Source: an uncultured Methanobrevibacter sp. (GTDB lineage: Archaea; Methanobacteriota; Methanobacteria; Methanobacteriales; Methanobacteriaceae). From it: 64,000 nt of DNA. The position numbers and the translations under genes were made by a program. Position 1 is the stretch's first letter, and each line of letters begins with the position of its first letter. The notes below the pieces were generated by a model. The model saw nothing but the letters and a program-made list of their open reading frames with translations. It had not been told where the DNA came from and ran no database searches. This document shows, in pieces, positions 8,898 through 18,250 of the stretch. The stretch covers positions 1-64,000 of the forward strand of contig NZ_CADAJR010000003.1 of the NCBI RefSeq assembly GCF_902788255.1, read 5' to 3'.

Positions 8898-10016
8898 TTA
8901 ATCTAACTCGTTAGAAGCAGTTTTTACAGCTTCAATAACTAAATCCAAATCTTCTTTTGTTAAATTAGGATGAACAGGTAGGGAAATCACATTGTCTGCT
9001 GCAAGTTCTGCATTTGGACAATCCCCTTCAAATCCGAGAATTTTATAGATTGGCTGATTATATAACGGAATAGGATAATGAATTCCTGTTCCAACACCGC
9101 ACTCATTGATTATGTCAACCCAATCATCACGGTCTCCTTTTTCAACACGGATTGTGTATTGGTGATATACATGTTTTGAACCGTCAGCACAGTAAGGAGT
9201 AATGACTCCGTCAACATCCTTCAATCCTTCGTTCAAGTAAGCCGCATTTTCTATTCTTTTGTCATTGAATCCGTCTATTTTATCCATTTGTGCAAGACCT
9301 ATCGCTGCTGCGATATCAGTCATTCTAAAGTTGTATCCTATTGCATCATGATGATATCTGACGCTTGCCCCATGTGCACGGAATATTTTTGCTTGTTCGG
9401 CCAAATCCTCATCATCGGTGGTTATTATTCCACCTTCGGAAGTTGTCATGTTTTTGGTTGGATAAAAACTGAAGCATGCCATGTCACCCATACTTCCAAC
9501 CTTTTGACCTTTGTAGGTTGCACCATGAGCCTGTGCGGCATCTTCGATAACGATCAAACCGTATTTTTCAGCAATTTCATTAATTCTGTCCATGTCAGCT
9601 GATTGGCCGTATAGCTGAACAGGTAAAATAGCCTTGGTATTTTCAGTTATCAAATCTTCAATTGAGTCAGGGTTTAAAGTGTAAGTTTTTAAATCAATAT
9701 CTGCAAATACCGGTTTTGCACCAGTATAAACGATAGAATTCCCACTTGCAATGAAAGTGAATGGAGTTGTGATTACCTCATCGCCTTCACCGATACCGCA
9801 TGCAAGAAGTGCTGTATGCAATGCAGCAGTACCTGAGTTTACGGCAATACCGTATTTTGCTCCAACCCATTCAGCAAATTTTTGTTCAAACTCTTCAACT
9901 TTAGGTCCTTGAGCAATCATACCGGATTTTAAAACTTCAACTACATTTTCTATTTCTTCATCACCAATTAATGGTTTTGCAATAGGAACTTTAATATCTG
10001 ACACATTTATCACCAA
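8898..10016 (-). CDS. DegT/DnrJ/EryC1/StrS PLP aminotransferase
   Basis: A 372-residue sugar-aminotransferase family enzyme, close in style to perosamine and UDP-4-amino-sugar synthases. The PLP-binding lysine is K188 in [12 protein letters not shown], with [16 protein letters not shown] (about 59-74) and EDAAQAHGA (about 158-166) forming the cofactor pocket. The product is probably an amino sugar for a glycan, perhaps the surface N-glycan or pseudomurein, but no other sugar genes lie nearby. It is divergent from trm1 across 79 bases. Confidence 0.87.
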   Translation of the reverse strand: MVINVSDIKVPIAKPLIGDEEIENVVEVLKSGMIAQGPKVEEFEQKFAEWVGAKYGIAVNSGTAALHTALLACGIGEGDEVITTPFTFIASGNSIVYTGAKPVFADIDLKTYTLNPDSIEDLITENTKAILPVQLYGQSADMDRINEIAEKYGLIVIEDAAQAHGATYKGQKVGSMGDMACFSFYPTKNMTTSEGGIITTDDEDLAEQAKIFRAHGASVRYHHDAIGYNFRMTDIAAAIGLAQMDKIDGFNDKRIENAAYLNEGLKDVDGVITPYCADGSKHVYHQYTIRVEKGDRDDWVDIINECGVGTGIHYPIPLYNQPIYKILGFEGDCPNAELAADNVISLPVHPNLTKEDLDLVIEAVKTASNELD

Positions 10017-10095
10017 ATAGATTATTATACTATAATATTTAAATCTAATAATATTTAAAATATTAGTTATTAAGAAAAACTACGAGTGAGAAGTA

Positions 10096-11259
10096 ATGGA
10101 AGAATATAAAATAAAAACTATAGAAGAAGGATTGACAAAAATTGAATTTCCGGAATTTGAAAAGGTTTCATCCGCCGCACCGGTTTTTTATAATCCCCAT
10201 ATGGAAATGAATAGGGACCTGTCTATTCTTGCAATCCAGGTTTTCCAAAAACAAGAGGACCGTGAAATCAATATCTGCGACTTGTTCGGAGGAAGCGGAA
10301 TTCGTGGAGTAAGATATAAAAACGAAATCGATGGTGTCGGCGAAGTTGCCATAAATGACATTAGTGAAACCGCCAATCATTATGAACGCCACAACATTGA
10401 ATTGAATGGTTTGAGTGATGTTGAAGTGTATCAGCATGACGCAAGCATGTTCTTAAGGATGAAACGTGGTGAATTTGACGTGATTGATATTGATTCTTTT
10501 GGAACCCCTTCTCCATTTTTAGATTCAGCAGGATATTGCGCTCGTAGAAATTCACTTTTATGCGTTACTGCAACCGACACCTCAGCATTGTGCGGAACCT
10601 ATGAGGAGCCATGCATTCGCAAATACAATTCCAAACCTTACAAAAGTGAATACTGCCATGAAAACGGTATCAGAATTTTGGCAGGTTTTGTTGCACTTAC
10701 ACTTTCAAAGTATGCAAAGTACATTGAAGTGAAAATGTCACACAGTACTGAACATTATATGAGATTATACCTAGAAATTAAAAAGGGTTCAAAAAGAACA
10801 GATGAATCTTTAAAAAATTTAGGATATATAAGTCACTGCAAACACTGCCTGCACAGACAGACAAGCCATGGTTTGGCCAGTCCAATTGATGAAATATGTC
10901 CTGTTTGCGGTGAAAATTTAACCCATGCCGGACCTCTGTGGCTCGGAAGTATTCAGGATGGCGAATTTATTCAAAAAATGATTGATGAAGCTGAAAATAA
11001 AAAGATAAATACTGAAAAGGAAGCTTTAAAGTTATTGAACAAATGTCTTGTTGAAGCTGATGCCCCTGTAAGCTTTTATGATGTTCACAGCATATGCAAA
11101 TCTTTAAAAGTCAGTGCACCAAAATTTGACTTAATTTTAAATGAACTTGAAAATAATGGATTTAAAGCTATAAGAACCCATTTCAATCCAATTGGCATTA
11201 AAAGTGATGCAGGCATCGAGGATATTAAAAAAATTTTGGAAAAATTAAATGAAAATTAA
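10096..11259 (+). CDS. trm1: tRNA (guanine26-N2) dimethyltransferase Trm1
   Basis: A 387-residue Trm1, which methylates guanine 26 of tRNA twice with SAM. Seen are the NPHMEMNRDLSI segment (about 34-45), the SAM motif DLFGGSGIRGVRY (about 63-75), the catalytic-type motif VIDIDSFGTPSPFLDSA (about 126-142), and a zinc site near residues 250-275 made by CKHC and CPVC. Length is normal for an archaeal Trm1. GAGTGAGAAG just ahead of the ATG is a weak ribosome site. Confidence 0.93.
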   Translation: MEEYKIKTIEEGLTKIEFPEFEKVSSAAPVFYNPHMEMNRDLSILAIQVFQKQEDREINICDLFGGSGIRGVRYKNEIDGVGEVAINDISETANHYERHNIELNGLSDVEVYQHDASMFLRMKRGEFDVIDIDSFGTPSPFLDSAGYCARRNSLLCVTATDTSALCGTYEEPCIRKYNSKPYKSEYCHENGIRILAGFVALTLSKYAKYIEVKMSHSTEHYMRLYLEIKKGSKRTDESLKNLGYISHCKHCLHRQTSHGLASPIDEICPVCGENLTHAGPLWLGSIQDGEFIQKMIDEAENKKINTEKEALKLLNKCLVEADAPVSFYDVHSICKSLKVSAPKFDLILNELENNGFKAIRTHFNPIGIKSDAGIEDIKKILEKLNEN

Positions 11260-11416
11260 AAGTATTACACTGTTATAACAAAAATTTATAAAAAAACATA
11301 AAAAATAAGTTGCATTGGCAATATTTAATCAAATTTTTTAAAAATTATGGCAAGTAAAAATTACAATTAGTACAATATGCAAAAAATTTTAAAAAAAAAT
11401 ATCAAAAATACAACAA

Positions 11417-11428
11417 CTTTTATATAAT
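11417..11428 (+). promoter_or_regulatory. TATA box of the Lrp-type regulator gene
   Basis: CTTTTATATAAT is a strong archaeal BRE/TATA match. The expected transcription start is about 11443-11450, inside the operator described next. An AAGGAG Shine-Dalgarno site at 11494-11499 precedes the ATG by seven bases. Confidence 0.65.
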
Positions 11429-11439
11429 ATGAAAACCTT

Positions 11440-11474
11440 ACTATATAGCATATAGTTAATAATATCAATTAACT
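11440..11474. promoter_or_regulatory. Double inverted-repeat operator of the Lrp-type gene
   Basis: Two perfect inverted repeats overlap here. ACTATAT and ATATAGT (11440-11446 and 11450-11456) are three bases apart. AGTTAAT and ATTAACT (11454-11460 and 11468-11474) are seven bases apart and share AGT with the first. They lie over the expected transcription start, just after the TATA box, where a bound protein would block transcription. Lrp/AsnC proteins commonly repress their own gene. Confidence 0.6.
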
Positions 11475-11506
11475 AAAATTTAAAAATATAATTAAGGAGT
11501 TTTCAA

Positions 11507-11983
11507 ATGGTAAAGACTAAAGATAATGTCGTCAAACTTGATGATACTGATATTAACATCCTTAAAATTATCAATGAAGATGTAAGAACATCTTACAGAC
11601 AAATTTCACGCAGTTTGGATGTGTCTGTAGGAACCGTTCACAATCGTATTGATAAGATGGTAAAATCTGGAGTAATCAAAAAATTCTCTCCAGTAATTGA
11701 CCATGAAAAATTAGGTTTTGTTTTAACTACAATCATCGGAGTTAGAGTAAAAGGCGGAAAACTAAAAAATTGGGAAGAAAAAACTTTCTTCAATAAAAAT
11801 GTTGTTGGAATTTATGATGTGACTGGAGAATATGATGCATTTTTAATTGCAAAATTCAGAAACACCAATGAATTAAACGCATTCATTAAAGAATTATTAA
11901 AAGACCCAATTATAGAAAGGACATATACTCAAACTGTTCTTGATGTTATTAAAGAAGACATGGGATCTTCCAACATATTATAA
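11507..11983 (+). CDS. Lrp/AsnC family transcriptional regulator
   Basis: A 158-residue regulator. The N-terminal winged helix-turn-helix spans about residues 10-60 (LDDTDINILKIINEDVRTSY, then SYRQISRSLDVSVGTVHNRI), and a RAM/AsnC ligand-sensing domain follows (about 75-150, with the GIYDVTGEYDAFLIAKF strand). It is transcribed alone, with its own promoter, operator and terminator. The ligand and targets cannot be read from the sequence; amino acids are usual for the family. Confidence 0.9.
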   Translation: MVKTKDNVVKLDDTDINILKIINEDVRTSYRQISRSLDVSVGTVHNRIDKMVKSGVIKKFSPVIDHEKLGFVLTTIIGVRVKGGKLKNWEEKTFFNKNVVGIYDVTGEYDAFLIAKFRNTNELNAFIKELLKDPIIERTYTQTVLDVIKEDMGSSNIL

Positions 11984-11993
11984 CTTTTTTTTC

Positions 11994-12018
11994 AAAAGTA
12001 GTTCAAACTACTTTTTTA
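11994..12018 (+). terminator. Terminator after the Lrp-type gene
   Basis: AAAAGTAGTT (11994-12003) is the reverse complement of AACTACTTTT (12006-12015), and a run of Ts continues to 12017. A hairpin followed by a T-tract directly after the stop codon fits a transcription terminator. The two-base loop means the top pairs must open. Confidence 0.6.
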
Positions 12019-12111
12019 TTTCTTATTTTTTATCAAAGTGTATATTTTATACTTAAATATATAATAAATATTACAATGTTATATTGACCTTACAAAACTG
12101 TCAAATAATCA

Positions 12112-12176
12112 TTTAAGTATATAAATGAAAAAATACAATATTAATAATATTTAATTATTAAAACGAGGTTATTAAA
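12112..12176 (+). promoter_or_regulatory. mptA promoter and ribosome-binding site
   Basis: TTTAAGTATATAAATG around 12112-12127 is the best TATA-like element. GAGGTT at about 12164-12169 lies seven bases before the TTG at 12177 and decides that start, since no ATG is available in frame before the conserved N-terminus. Confidence 0.5.
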
Positions 12177-13115
12177 TTGGCAGTTTGCTTACCCGATACT
12201 CAAGACGACACTCCAAGTGTGCCCATAAAATTAACCAGAGTGGGTGTCACCGGAGTAAAAAAATTATTACAACTAGAAAGAAAAAATAAAAGACCTATAA
12301 TTTTACTACCTTCTTTTGATGCATTTGTAGATTTACCAAGTGATCAAAAAGGAGTTCATATGTCTAGAAACCCGGAAGCCATTAGTGAAGTCCTCGAAAC
12401 TGTAGCTAAAGACTCTACCGTAGATGTTGAATCATTATGTGCAAAAATCGTTGACAAAATGATGACCAAGCACGAATATGCAAGACGTGTTGAAATCTCA
12501 ATGACAACCGATTTTATGTTCATGAAAGAATCACCAGTTACCAAAAATAAAACTCAGGAAATGGCCCAATTGAAAGCAAAAGCAATTGGACTTAGAGATG
12601 ATGACGGTAACGTGACTATCAGAAAAAGCATAGGTGCGGAACTTATTGGAATGACCGTTTGTCCATGTGCACAGGAATCCGTAAGGGAATCCGATAAATT
12701 AAAATTATTAGAATTCCTTGATGAAGAAACTACACAAAAAGTTTTAGATACCGTGACATTTGCTTCTCACAATCAAAGAGGAATAGGAACACTCTTAATC
12801 GAAGTTCCAGAAGACAAAAGCGTTAAAGCTGAAGACTTGATTGAAATCATTGAAACTTCAATGAGTTCACCTGTATGTGAATTACTTAAAAGACCTGATG
12901 AAAATGCAACCGTAATGAATGCACACAGAAAACCTGTATTCGTTGAAGACTGCGTCAGGAACATGATGGAAAAAATTGTAAAAAAATATTCCGACTTCCC
13001 AGACGATACATTAATTACAGCACGCCAAGAAAATCAAGAAAGTATCCACAGACACAACGCATATGCTGAAAAGGTCACTACACTTGGTGAGTTAAAAGAA
13101 GAATTAAATATCTAG
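12177..13115 (+). CDS. mptA: GTP cyclohydrolase MptA (methanopterin pathway)
   Basis: A 312-residue archaeal GTP cyclohydrolase of the FolE2-like MptA type. It converts GTP to 7,8-dihydro-D-neopterin 2',3'-cyclic phosphate, the first pterin step towards methanopterin. Typical segments are LPDTQDDTPSVPIKLTRVGV near the N-terminus, the metal-site region GMTVCPCAQESVRE (about 159-172) and SHNQRGIGTLLIEVP (about 198-212). Translation begins at TTG (12177) with a GAGGTT ribosome site. The next gene starts three bases after the stop and cofG follows, so the three are probably one operon for methanogenic coenzymes. Confidence 0.92.
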   Translation: MAVCLPDTQDDTPSVPIKLTRVGVTGVKKLLQLERKNKRPIILLPSFDAFVDLPSDQKGVHMSRNPEAISEVLETVAKDSTVDVESLCAKIVDKMMTKHEYARRVEISMTTDFMFMKESPVTKNKTQEMAQLKAKAIGLRDDDGNVTIRKSIGAELIGMTVCPCAQESVRESDKLKLLEFLDEETTQKVLDTVTFASHNQRGIGTLLIEVPEDKSVKAEDLIEIIETSMSSPVCELLKRPDENATVMNAHRKPVFVEDCVRNMMEKIVKKYSDFPDDTLITARQENQESIHRHNAYAEKVTTLGELKEELNI

Positions 13116-13117
13116 GG

Positions 13118-13567
13118 ATGACTTTAATGAAAAAAACTTATGAAATTGCAGGAGAAGTAATGGGATTTTTTAATTCATTTAAAGGATCAAGACCTGCAAT
13201 AGATAATGAAAGAATACTTATTGTCAGAGGAAGATCCAGAAAAGTTCTGCCATTAGATGAATTTGAATCCAAACTATTGGAAATCGGAGAAATCCTAGGC
13301 GGAAAGGAACTGGATGCAACTTCCGAAAAAATTTCAAAAATCCTGGAAATCGGTGATAAAAACATTAAACGAAGTGAAGTGTCAACCAACAGTGTGGACA
13401 GCAAAGGATTCATTAGGATGAAAGAGGAACTGGAATCAATGGGCCTTGTTGTTGCATATAAAGTGTTTGAAGTTCCTAAATTCGATGTTATTATTGCAAT
13501 CTGGGAAGACAAAAACGAGATACCTCCATTATATGTGGAAGTTACCGTTTCAGAACATGACGATTAA
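13118..13567 (+). CDS. Uncharacterised protein between mptA and cofG
   Basis: A 149-residue soluble protein that I do not recognise. It contains the segment NERILIVRGRSRKVLPLDEF (about 30-49), a helical middle and a beta-rich end (about 105-145) that may form a small alpha/beta fold. There are no cysteines or clear catalytic motif. A second Met at codon 4 is an alternative start. It is three bases from mptA and three bases from cofG, so it must be co-expressed with both and may serve coenzyme synthesis, but this is inference from position only. Confidence 0.75.
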   Translation: MTLMKKTYEIAGEVMGFFNSFKGSRPAIDNERILIVRGRSRKVLPLDEFESKLLEIGEILGGKELDATSEKISKILEIGDKNIKRSEVSTNSVDSKGFIRMKEELESMGLVVAYKVFEVPKFDVIIAIWEDKNEIPPLYVEVTVSEHDD

Positions 13568-13569
13568 GC

Positions 13570-14670
13570 ATGACATCAAAATTAACCAAAGAAGATATTC
13601 TCAAGGTATTGACTGCCCAAGATAGCGAGATTATAAGCTATATGGCAGAAACCGTCAAATACCGAGAGAATCATCTTATTACTTATTCTAAAAATATTTT
13701 TATACCATTGACTGAAATCTGCAGAAACGATTGCGGATACTGCAATTTTAAAAAGAATCCTGATGACCCCGAAGCCATTATCCTTAAAAATAAGGACGAA
13801 ATACTGGAAAGTCTAAAAGAGGCTGAAAGGTTCGGGTGCAAGGAAGCCCTTTTCACTTTTGGAGAAGATGCAGATGAAGAAATGGCCGTTCAGCTAAAAC
13901 TTAAGGAATACGGCTATGAAAAAATGATTGACTATGTTGTTGACATCTGTCAGATGACACTGGATGAAACATCCCTGCTGCCACATACAAATGGTGGAAA
14001 CTATTCATTTGATGACCTGAAAAGATTAAAGGAAGTCAATGCCTCAATGGGATTGATGCTTGAAAACTCATCATCAAGACTGATGGAACTGCCGGCACAC
14101 AACAAGAGTCCCGGAAAAAATCCGATTTTAAGACTTAAAACAATAGAAAATGCAGGAAAGCTTAAGATTCCATACACCACCGGAATTCTGATTGGAATTG
14201 GTGAGACAAAAGAGGAAATTGCAGAATCACTTCTTGCCATCCGTGACCTGTATGATTCATATGGGCACATTCAGGAAGTCATCATTCAAAATTTCACACC
14301 AATACCTGGCATTGAAATGCAGGACTGGCCAGAACCTAGTTTTCTGGATATGATAAGGACAGTGATTGCAGGAACCCTGCTCTTTAAGGATACTGATGTA
14401 AGCATTCAGGTCCCTCCAAACCTAAACAACGATACCGCCCAAATATTTCTTCTCTGTGGTGCCGACGATTGGGGCGGAGTATCACCAGTCAGTCCAGATT
14501 ATGTAAACATCACATCCCCTTGGCCGGGAATTAATGAGCTTCAGAAATTAACTGAAGATGCAGGTTTCAAGCTGATTGAAAGATTATGCGTTTATGACAA
14601 ATACATCAACAGCGAATGGCTTAATGATAACCTTATAGAACATATATCTAATATATCCGGGCATCAATAA
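13570..14670 (+). CDS. cofG: FO synthase subunit CofG
   Basis: A 366-residue radical SAM enzyme, one half of the 7,8-didemethyl-8-hydroxy-5-deazariboflavin synthase that makes the F420 chromophore. The cluster motif CRNDCGYCNF is at residues 51-60 (C51, C55, C58). Other family segments are EALFTFGEDADEE (about 96-108), TTGILIGIGETKEE (about 200-213) and NFTPIPGIEMQDWPEP (about 242-257). The partner CofH is not in the window. The last 23 bases overlap the end of the methyltransferase on the other strand. Confidence 0.94.
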   Translation: MTSKLTKEDILKVLTAQDSEIISYMAETVKYRENHLITYSKNIFIPLTEICRNDCGYCNFKKNPDDPEAIILKNKDEILESLKEAERFGCKEALFTFGEDADEEMAVQLKLKEYGYEKMIDYVVDICQMTLDETSLLPHTNGGNYSFDDLKRLKEVNASMGLMLENSSSRLMELPAHNKSPGKNPILRLKTIENAGKLKIPYTTGILIGIGETKEEIAESLLAIRDLYDSYGHIQEVIIQNFTPIPGIEMQDWPEPSFLDMIRTVIAGTLLFKDTDVSIQVPPNLNNDTAQIFLLCGADDWGGVSPVSPDYVNITSPWPGINELQKLTEDAGFKLIERLCVYDKYINSEWLNDNLIEHISNISGHQ

Positions 14671-15376
14671 CCACATGCCAAACGCCCGGAGAGTATTTTT
14701 TAATTCTATTTATTTTTAAAAGTTCAACATCACGATTTTGTGCAACGGACTTGATTCTCTCGAGGGGTCTTGTGTCGATTAGTTTTTCGGGAACGGTTTC
14801 ATGATAATGCAGAATTCCACCCTCGTTGAGACTGTCTATGGCGACCTTGAGATAATGGTGAGTGGTTTTGACATAACCCATCAGTATACGGTCTGCACGA
14901 TACTTGGGAGTTTCAATCATGCAGTCCCCTAAAACCGGAGTTATATTATCCAACTTGTTTAACCTGATATTTTCACAAAGGTAATGGTAGGAATTAGGAT
15001 TAATCTCGATTGAGATAACCTCTGAGGCATTGGCATGAACACCTATAGGTATGGAAAAATAGCCGATGCCTGCAAACATGTCAATTACCCTTTCACCATC
15101 CCGAACAAGTTTTGCTATTCTTAAGCGTTCATTGTTGTTGCCCTTTGACCACATTACCTTGGCCAAATCAAGTTTGAAAAGGCATCCGTTTTCCTTGTTT
15201 ACAGTTTCGGTTTCCTCACCATATAGAATTTTATAAACAGGTTCCCTTTTGGTTCCCTGAATATGGTCAATCTTCATTATGGTTTTAACATTATGCTTTC
15301 TTGACATGCCTTCAAAATCCGTATCCTGACAATTATTATCAATTATTAGAATATCCCCAATTTTTTTATATTTCAT
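14648..15376 (-). CDS. Trm5/Taw2-family tRNA G37 modification enzyme
   Basis: About 242 residues from the ATG at 15376. This start has AGGTGTG six bases upstream, whereas the longer start at 15409 lies in the promoter. The SAM-binding motif DMFAGIGYFSIPIG follows an N-terminal domain, then SIEINPNSYHYLCENI. The later motifs DRILMGYVKTTHH and LHYHETV, in place of the catalytic NLP motif of Trm5 methyltransferases, favour Taw2, which adds the aminocarboxypropyl group to 4-demethylwyosine in tRNA-Phe. It is divergent from psmB and convergent with cofG, overlapping it by 23 bases. Confidence 0.78.
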   Translation of the reverse strand: MKYKKIGDILIIDNNCQDTDFEGMSRKHNVKTIMKIDHIQGTKREPVYKILYGEETETVNKENGCLFKLDLAKVMWSKGNNNERLRIAKLVRDGERVIDMFAGIGYFSIPIGVHANASEVISIEINPNSYHYLCENIRLNKLDNITPVLGDCMIETPKYRADRILMGYVKTTHHYLKVAIDSLNEGGILHYHETVPEKLIDTRPLERIKSVAQNRDVELLKINRIKKYSPGVWHVVIDARIY

Positions 15377-15385
15377 AACACACCT

Positions 15386-15402
15386 ATAAGAAAAGTTTAT
15401 AT
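15386..15402 (-). promoter_or_regulatory. Promoter of the Taw2-like gene
   Basis: Reading on the minus strand, GCATATATAAACTTTTC is a good TATA match located about 10-26 bases before the ATG at 15376. This supports the shorter start, because the alternative start at 15409 lies upstream of the TATA element. Confidence 0.5.
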
Positions 15403-15467
15403 ATGCCAATATCTAATATTACTATTGTTAGTTAATACTAATTATTGATTCTGATTTTAAATAAAAT

Positions 15468-15482
15468 TAATCTACTAGATTA
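15468..15482. promoter_or_regulatory. Perfect palindrome between taw2-like gene and psmB
   Basis: TAATCTA and TAGATTA flank a single central C, a perfect 15-base palindrome in the 180-base divergent region. A nearby shorter repeat, TTAGT and ACTAA around 15428-15441, may be a second site. TATA-like sequences follow at about 15484 and 15527, so the palindrome could be an operator for psmB. Confidence 0.4.
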
Positions 15483-15556
15483 GTTTATATTTTGTTAAAT
15501 TAACCTATGAGTAGTTGAAATAAGATATTTTAAATACTTATATGAGGTGTATTTAA

Positions 15557-16171
15557 ATGGATGATAAAATACTAGAAGGTACAACCACCGTCGGAATTAC
15601 TTGTGAAGATGGAGTTGTATTTGCAAGCGAAAGAAGAGCTAGTATGGGAAACCTTGTAGCTCATAAAGTTGCAGAAAAAATATTTAAAATTAATGATCAT
15701 ATTGTAACAACCATAGCTGGTTCTGTTGGAGATGCTCAAAGTTTAATGAAAGTTATCGAAGCGGAAGTTTCCTTATACGAAATGAGAAACAACGATAAAA
15801 TCAGCGTCAAAGCGGCTGCTTCATTAACTGCAAACATCCTACGTTCCGGACCAATGTATGTTCAAACATTACTTGGTGGAATGGACGGAGACAAACCATC
15901 TCTATACTCACTCGACCCAGCAGGTGGTATGATTGAAGATACTTACATCTCAACCGGATCAGGTTCCATCGTTGCATACGGTGTTCTTGAAGACAGATTT
16001 AGAGATGACTTAACAACTGACGAAGGACTTGAAATAGCCATAAGAGCTATTAGAGCCGCAGCTGAACGTGACACTTACTCCGGTAACGGATATTTAGTCG
16101 CAAAGGTTACTAAAGACGGCTTTGAAATGTTAGATAATGAAAAAATTAATGAGATTCTTGGAAAAATATAA
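15557..16171 (+). CDS. psmB: Proteasome beta subunit
   Basis: A 204-residue 20S proteasome beta subunit. The propeptide MDDKILEG would be removed so that T9 of TTTVGITCEDGVV becomes the N-terminal nucleophile. The ERRASMGN segment and the conserved lysine in HKVAEKIFKI follow, then a GSVGDAQSLMK loop. AGGTG before the ATG serves as ribosome site. The alpha subunit and regulatory ATPase are not in the window. The gene product degrades proteins in the cytoplasm. Confidence 0.95.
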   Translation: MDDKILEGTTTVGITCEDGVVFASERRASMGNLVAHKVAEKIFKINDHIVTTIAGSVGDAQSLMKVIEAEVSLYEMRNNDKISVKAAASLTANILRSGPMYVQTLLGGMDGDKPSLYSLDPAGGMIEDTYISTGSGSIVAYGVLEDRFRDDLTTDEGLEIAIRAIRAAAERDTYSGNGYLVAKVTKDGFEMLDNEKINEILGKI

Positions 16172-16212
16172 GTAAGCTAATTTTTCATAACTAACTATTT
16201 TTTTATATAACC

Positions 16213-16281
16213 GTGTAGATAGTTTATGAAGATTAACTAATTTACAAGCTTAAACAGCTTTCATAAACTATATTCCTACAC
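16213..16281. repeat. Long inverted repeat ahead of aCPSF1 gene
   Basis: ATAGTTTATGAA (16219-16230) pairs perfectly with TTCATAAACTAT (16260-16271). Outside them GTGTAG (16213-16218) pairs with CTACAC (16276-16281) across a four-base bulge, giving 18 pairs in all. A related TTCATAACTAACTAT lies just upstream (about 16184-16198). A TATA-like TTTTTATATAACC ends near 16212, so the left arm may span the transcription start. It could be a DNA operator or an RNA leader hairpin. Confidence 0.55.
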
Positions 16282-16303
16282 AAACTTTTTTTGAAGGGAT
16301 TAT

Positions 16304-18217
16304 ATGACTTCAGATATTTTAGAGGATGTTAAAAAAGAGATTTTAGGCAAGCTACCAGATGAAATTCAGGTTTCAAAAGTAGAATTTGAAGGGCCTGAAG
16401 TGGTGGTTTACACAAAAAATCCGGAAATTATTACTGAAAACGGTGATTTAATAAGATCACTTGCAAAAGAACTTAGAAAAAGAATAATTATCAGATCTGA
16501 CAAAAGTGCTTTACTTGAACCAGAACCAACAATTAATAAAATTCACGAAATTGTTCCGGAAGGAGCTGAAATTACTGATATTTACTTTGATACCGTAACT
16601 GGTGAGGTTGTCATAACCGCCAAAAAGCCAGGACTCGTTATTGGAAAATACGGTGTTACCTCAAGAAATATCGTCAAAAATACTGGTTGGGCACCAAAAA
16701 TCTTAAGAACTCCACCTATCAGTTCAGACATTATTGGAAAAATTAGAACTATTCAAAAGAATAGCAGCAAAGATAGGAAAAAATTATTACAACGTCTCGG
16801 ACGTCAAATCCACCAGGGAAGCAAATACCCTAATGACTGGGCAAGAGTTACTTCAATGGGAGGATTCAAGGAAGTAGGACGTTCATCAATGTTGTTGCAA
16901 ACCCCTAACAGTCGTGTATTATTAGACTGTGGTGTTAACGTTGCTGCATCAGACAATAAAAATGCATTCCCTTATTTGAATGCTCCAGAATTTTCAATCG
17001 AAGAATTGGATGCAGTCATTATTTCTCACGCTCACTTAGATCATTGCGGATTTGTACCTTACCTTTTCCATTACGGATATGATGGACCGGTTTACTGTAC
17101 AACTCCAACCAGGGATTTAACAACCCTATTGCAGTTTGACCACTTGGATATTGCTCATCGTGAAGGAAATCCTTTACCATTTACATCCAAACACGTTAAA
17201 CAGGCAATCAAAAATACCATCACACTTGATTACGGTGAAGTAACAGACATCTCACCGGACATCAGATTAACCTTACACAATGCAGGACACATCCTAGGTT
17301 CAGCAATCTCCCACATGCACATTGGAGACGGAGCCCACAATTTAGTATATACCGGAGACTTCAAATATGAACCGTCAAGATTACTTGAACCTGCAACAAT
17401 TCGTTTCCCACGTGCAGAAACCGTGATTATGGAAAGTACCTACGGTGGAAAGGAAGATGTTCAACCTTCAAGAAACAATGCCGAAAAAGAAATGATGAAA
17501 ACCATCTACAAAACACTTAAACGTGGAGGAAAAGTCCTTGTTCCTGTATTTGCTGTGGGAAGGGCACAGGAACTGATGGTAGTGCTTGAAGAATATATGA
17601 GACACGGCATGATTGAAGAGGTACCAATCTACATAGACGGAATGATTTGGGAAGCTACCGCAATCCACACTGCAAGGCCTGAATACTTAAGCAAAGACTT
17701 AAGAGACCAAATATTCCATATGGGAAGAAACCCATTCATCTCAGAAATGTTTGAAAAGGTACAAAACCACGACCAAAGAAAGGACATCGTTGAATCAAAA
17801 CAGCCTGCAATCATACTGTCAACCTCAGGTATGCTGACCGGCGGAAACTCTGTCGAATACTTCAAATGGTTATGTGAAGATGAAAGAAACACCATCATAT
17901 TTGTAGGATACCAATCCGAAGGATCCATGGGAAGAAGGGTTCAAAAAGGATGGAAGGAAATTCCTCTTGAAGATGATGACGGAAGAACCAAACAGTTCCA
18001 CGTCAAAATGCAGGTTAAAACAATTAATGGATTCAGTGGTCACTCCAACAGAAGACAATTAATGGAATATGTTAAAAGACTCAATCCAAGACCTGAAAAG
18101 GTCATCACATGTCATGGAGACCCATATAAGGCAGTCGACTTGGCTTCATCAATCCATAGAAGTTATAAGATTGAGACCAAAACTCCAATTAATTTAGATT
18201 GTGTAAGAATACATTAA
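16304..18217 (+). CDS. fttA: aCPSF1/FttA beta-CASP RNase, transcription termination factor
   Basis: A 637-residue archaeal CPSF-type ribonuclease, the general transcription termination factor FttA. Two KH-like domains fill the first 180 residues ([14 protein letters not shown] near 107-120). The metallo-beta-lactamase core follows, with the zinc motif SHAHLDHCG near residue 240, GHILGSA and [11 protein letters not shown] near 350. The beta-CASP insert precedes the final motifs STSGMLTGG near 507 and [19 protein letters not shown]. Length and order match the family. AAGGGAT precedes the ATG. It is transcribed after a conspicuous inverted repeat and ends in its own hairpin. Confidence 0.95.
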   Translation: MTSDILEDVKKEILGKLPDEIQVSKVEFEGPEVVVYTKNPEIITENGDLIRSLAKELRKRIIIRSDKSALLEPEPTINKIHEIVPEGAEITDIYFDTVTGEVVITAKKPGLVIGKYGVTSRNIVKNTGWAPKILRTPPISSDIIGKIRTIQKNSSKDRKKLLQRLGRQIHQGSKYPNDWARVTSMGGFKEVGRSSMLLQTPNSRVLLDCGVNVAASDNKNAFPYLNAPEFSIEELDAVIISHAHLDHCGFVPYLFHYGYDGPVYCTTPTRDLTTLLQFDHLDIAHREGNPLPFTSKHVKQAIKNTITLDYGEVTDISPDIRLTLHNAGHILGSAISHMHIGDGAHNLVYTGDFKYEPSRLLEPATIRFPRAETVIMESTYGGKEDVQPSRNNAEKEMMKTIYKTLKRGGKVLVPVFAVGRAQELMVVLEEYMRHGMIEEVPIYIDGMIWEATAIHTARPEYLSKDLRDQIFHMGRNPFISEMFEKVQNHDQRKDIVESKQPAIILSTSGMLTGGNSVEYFKWLCEDERNTIIFVGYQSEGSMGRRVQKGWKEIPLEDDDGRTKQFHVKMQVKTINGFSGHSNRRQLMEYVKRLNPRPEKVITCHGDPYKAVDLASSIHRSYKIETKTPINLDCVRIH

Positions 18218-18250
18218 TATATTAATTAATACAAAAATCATTATGTATGA

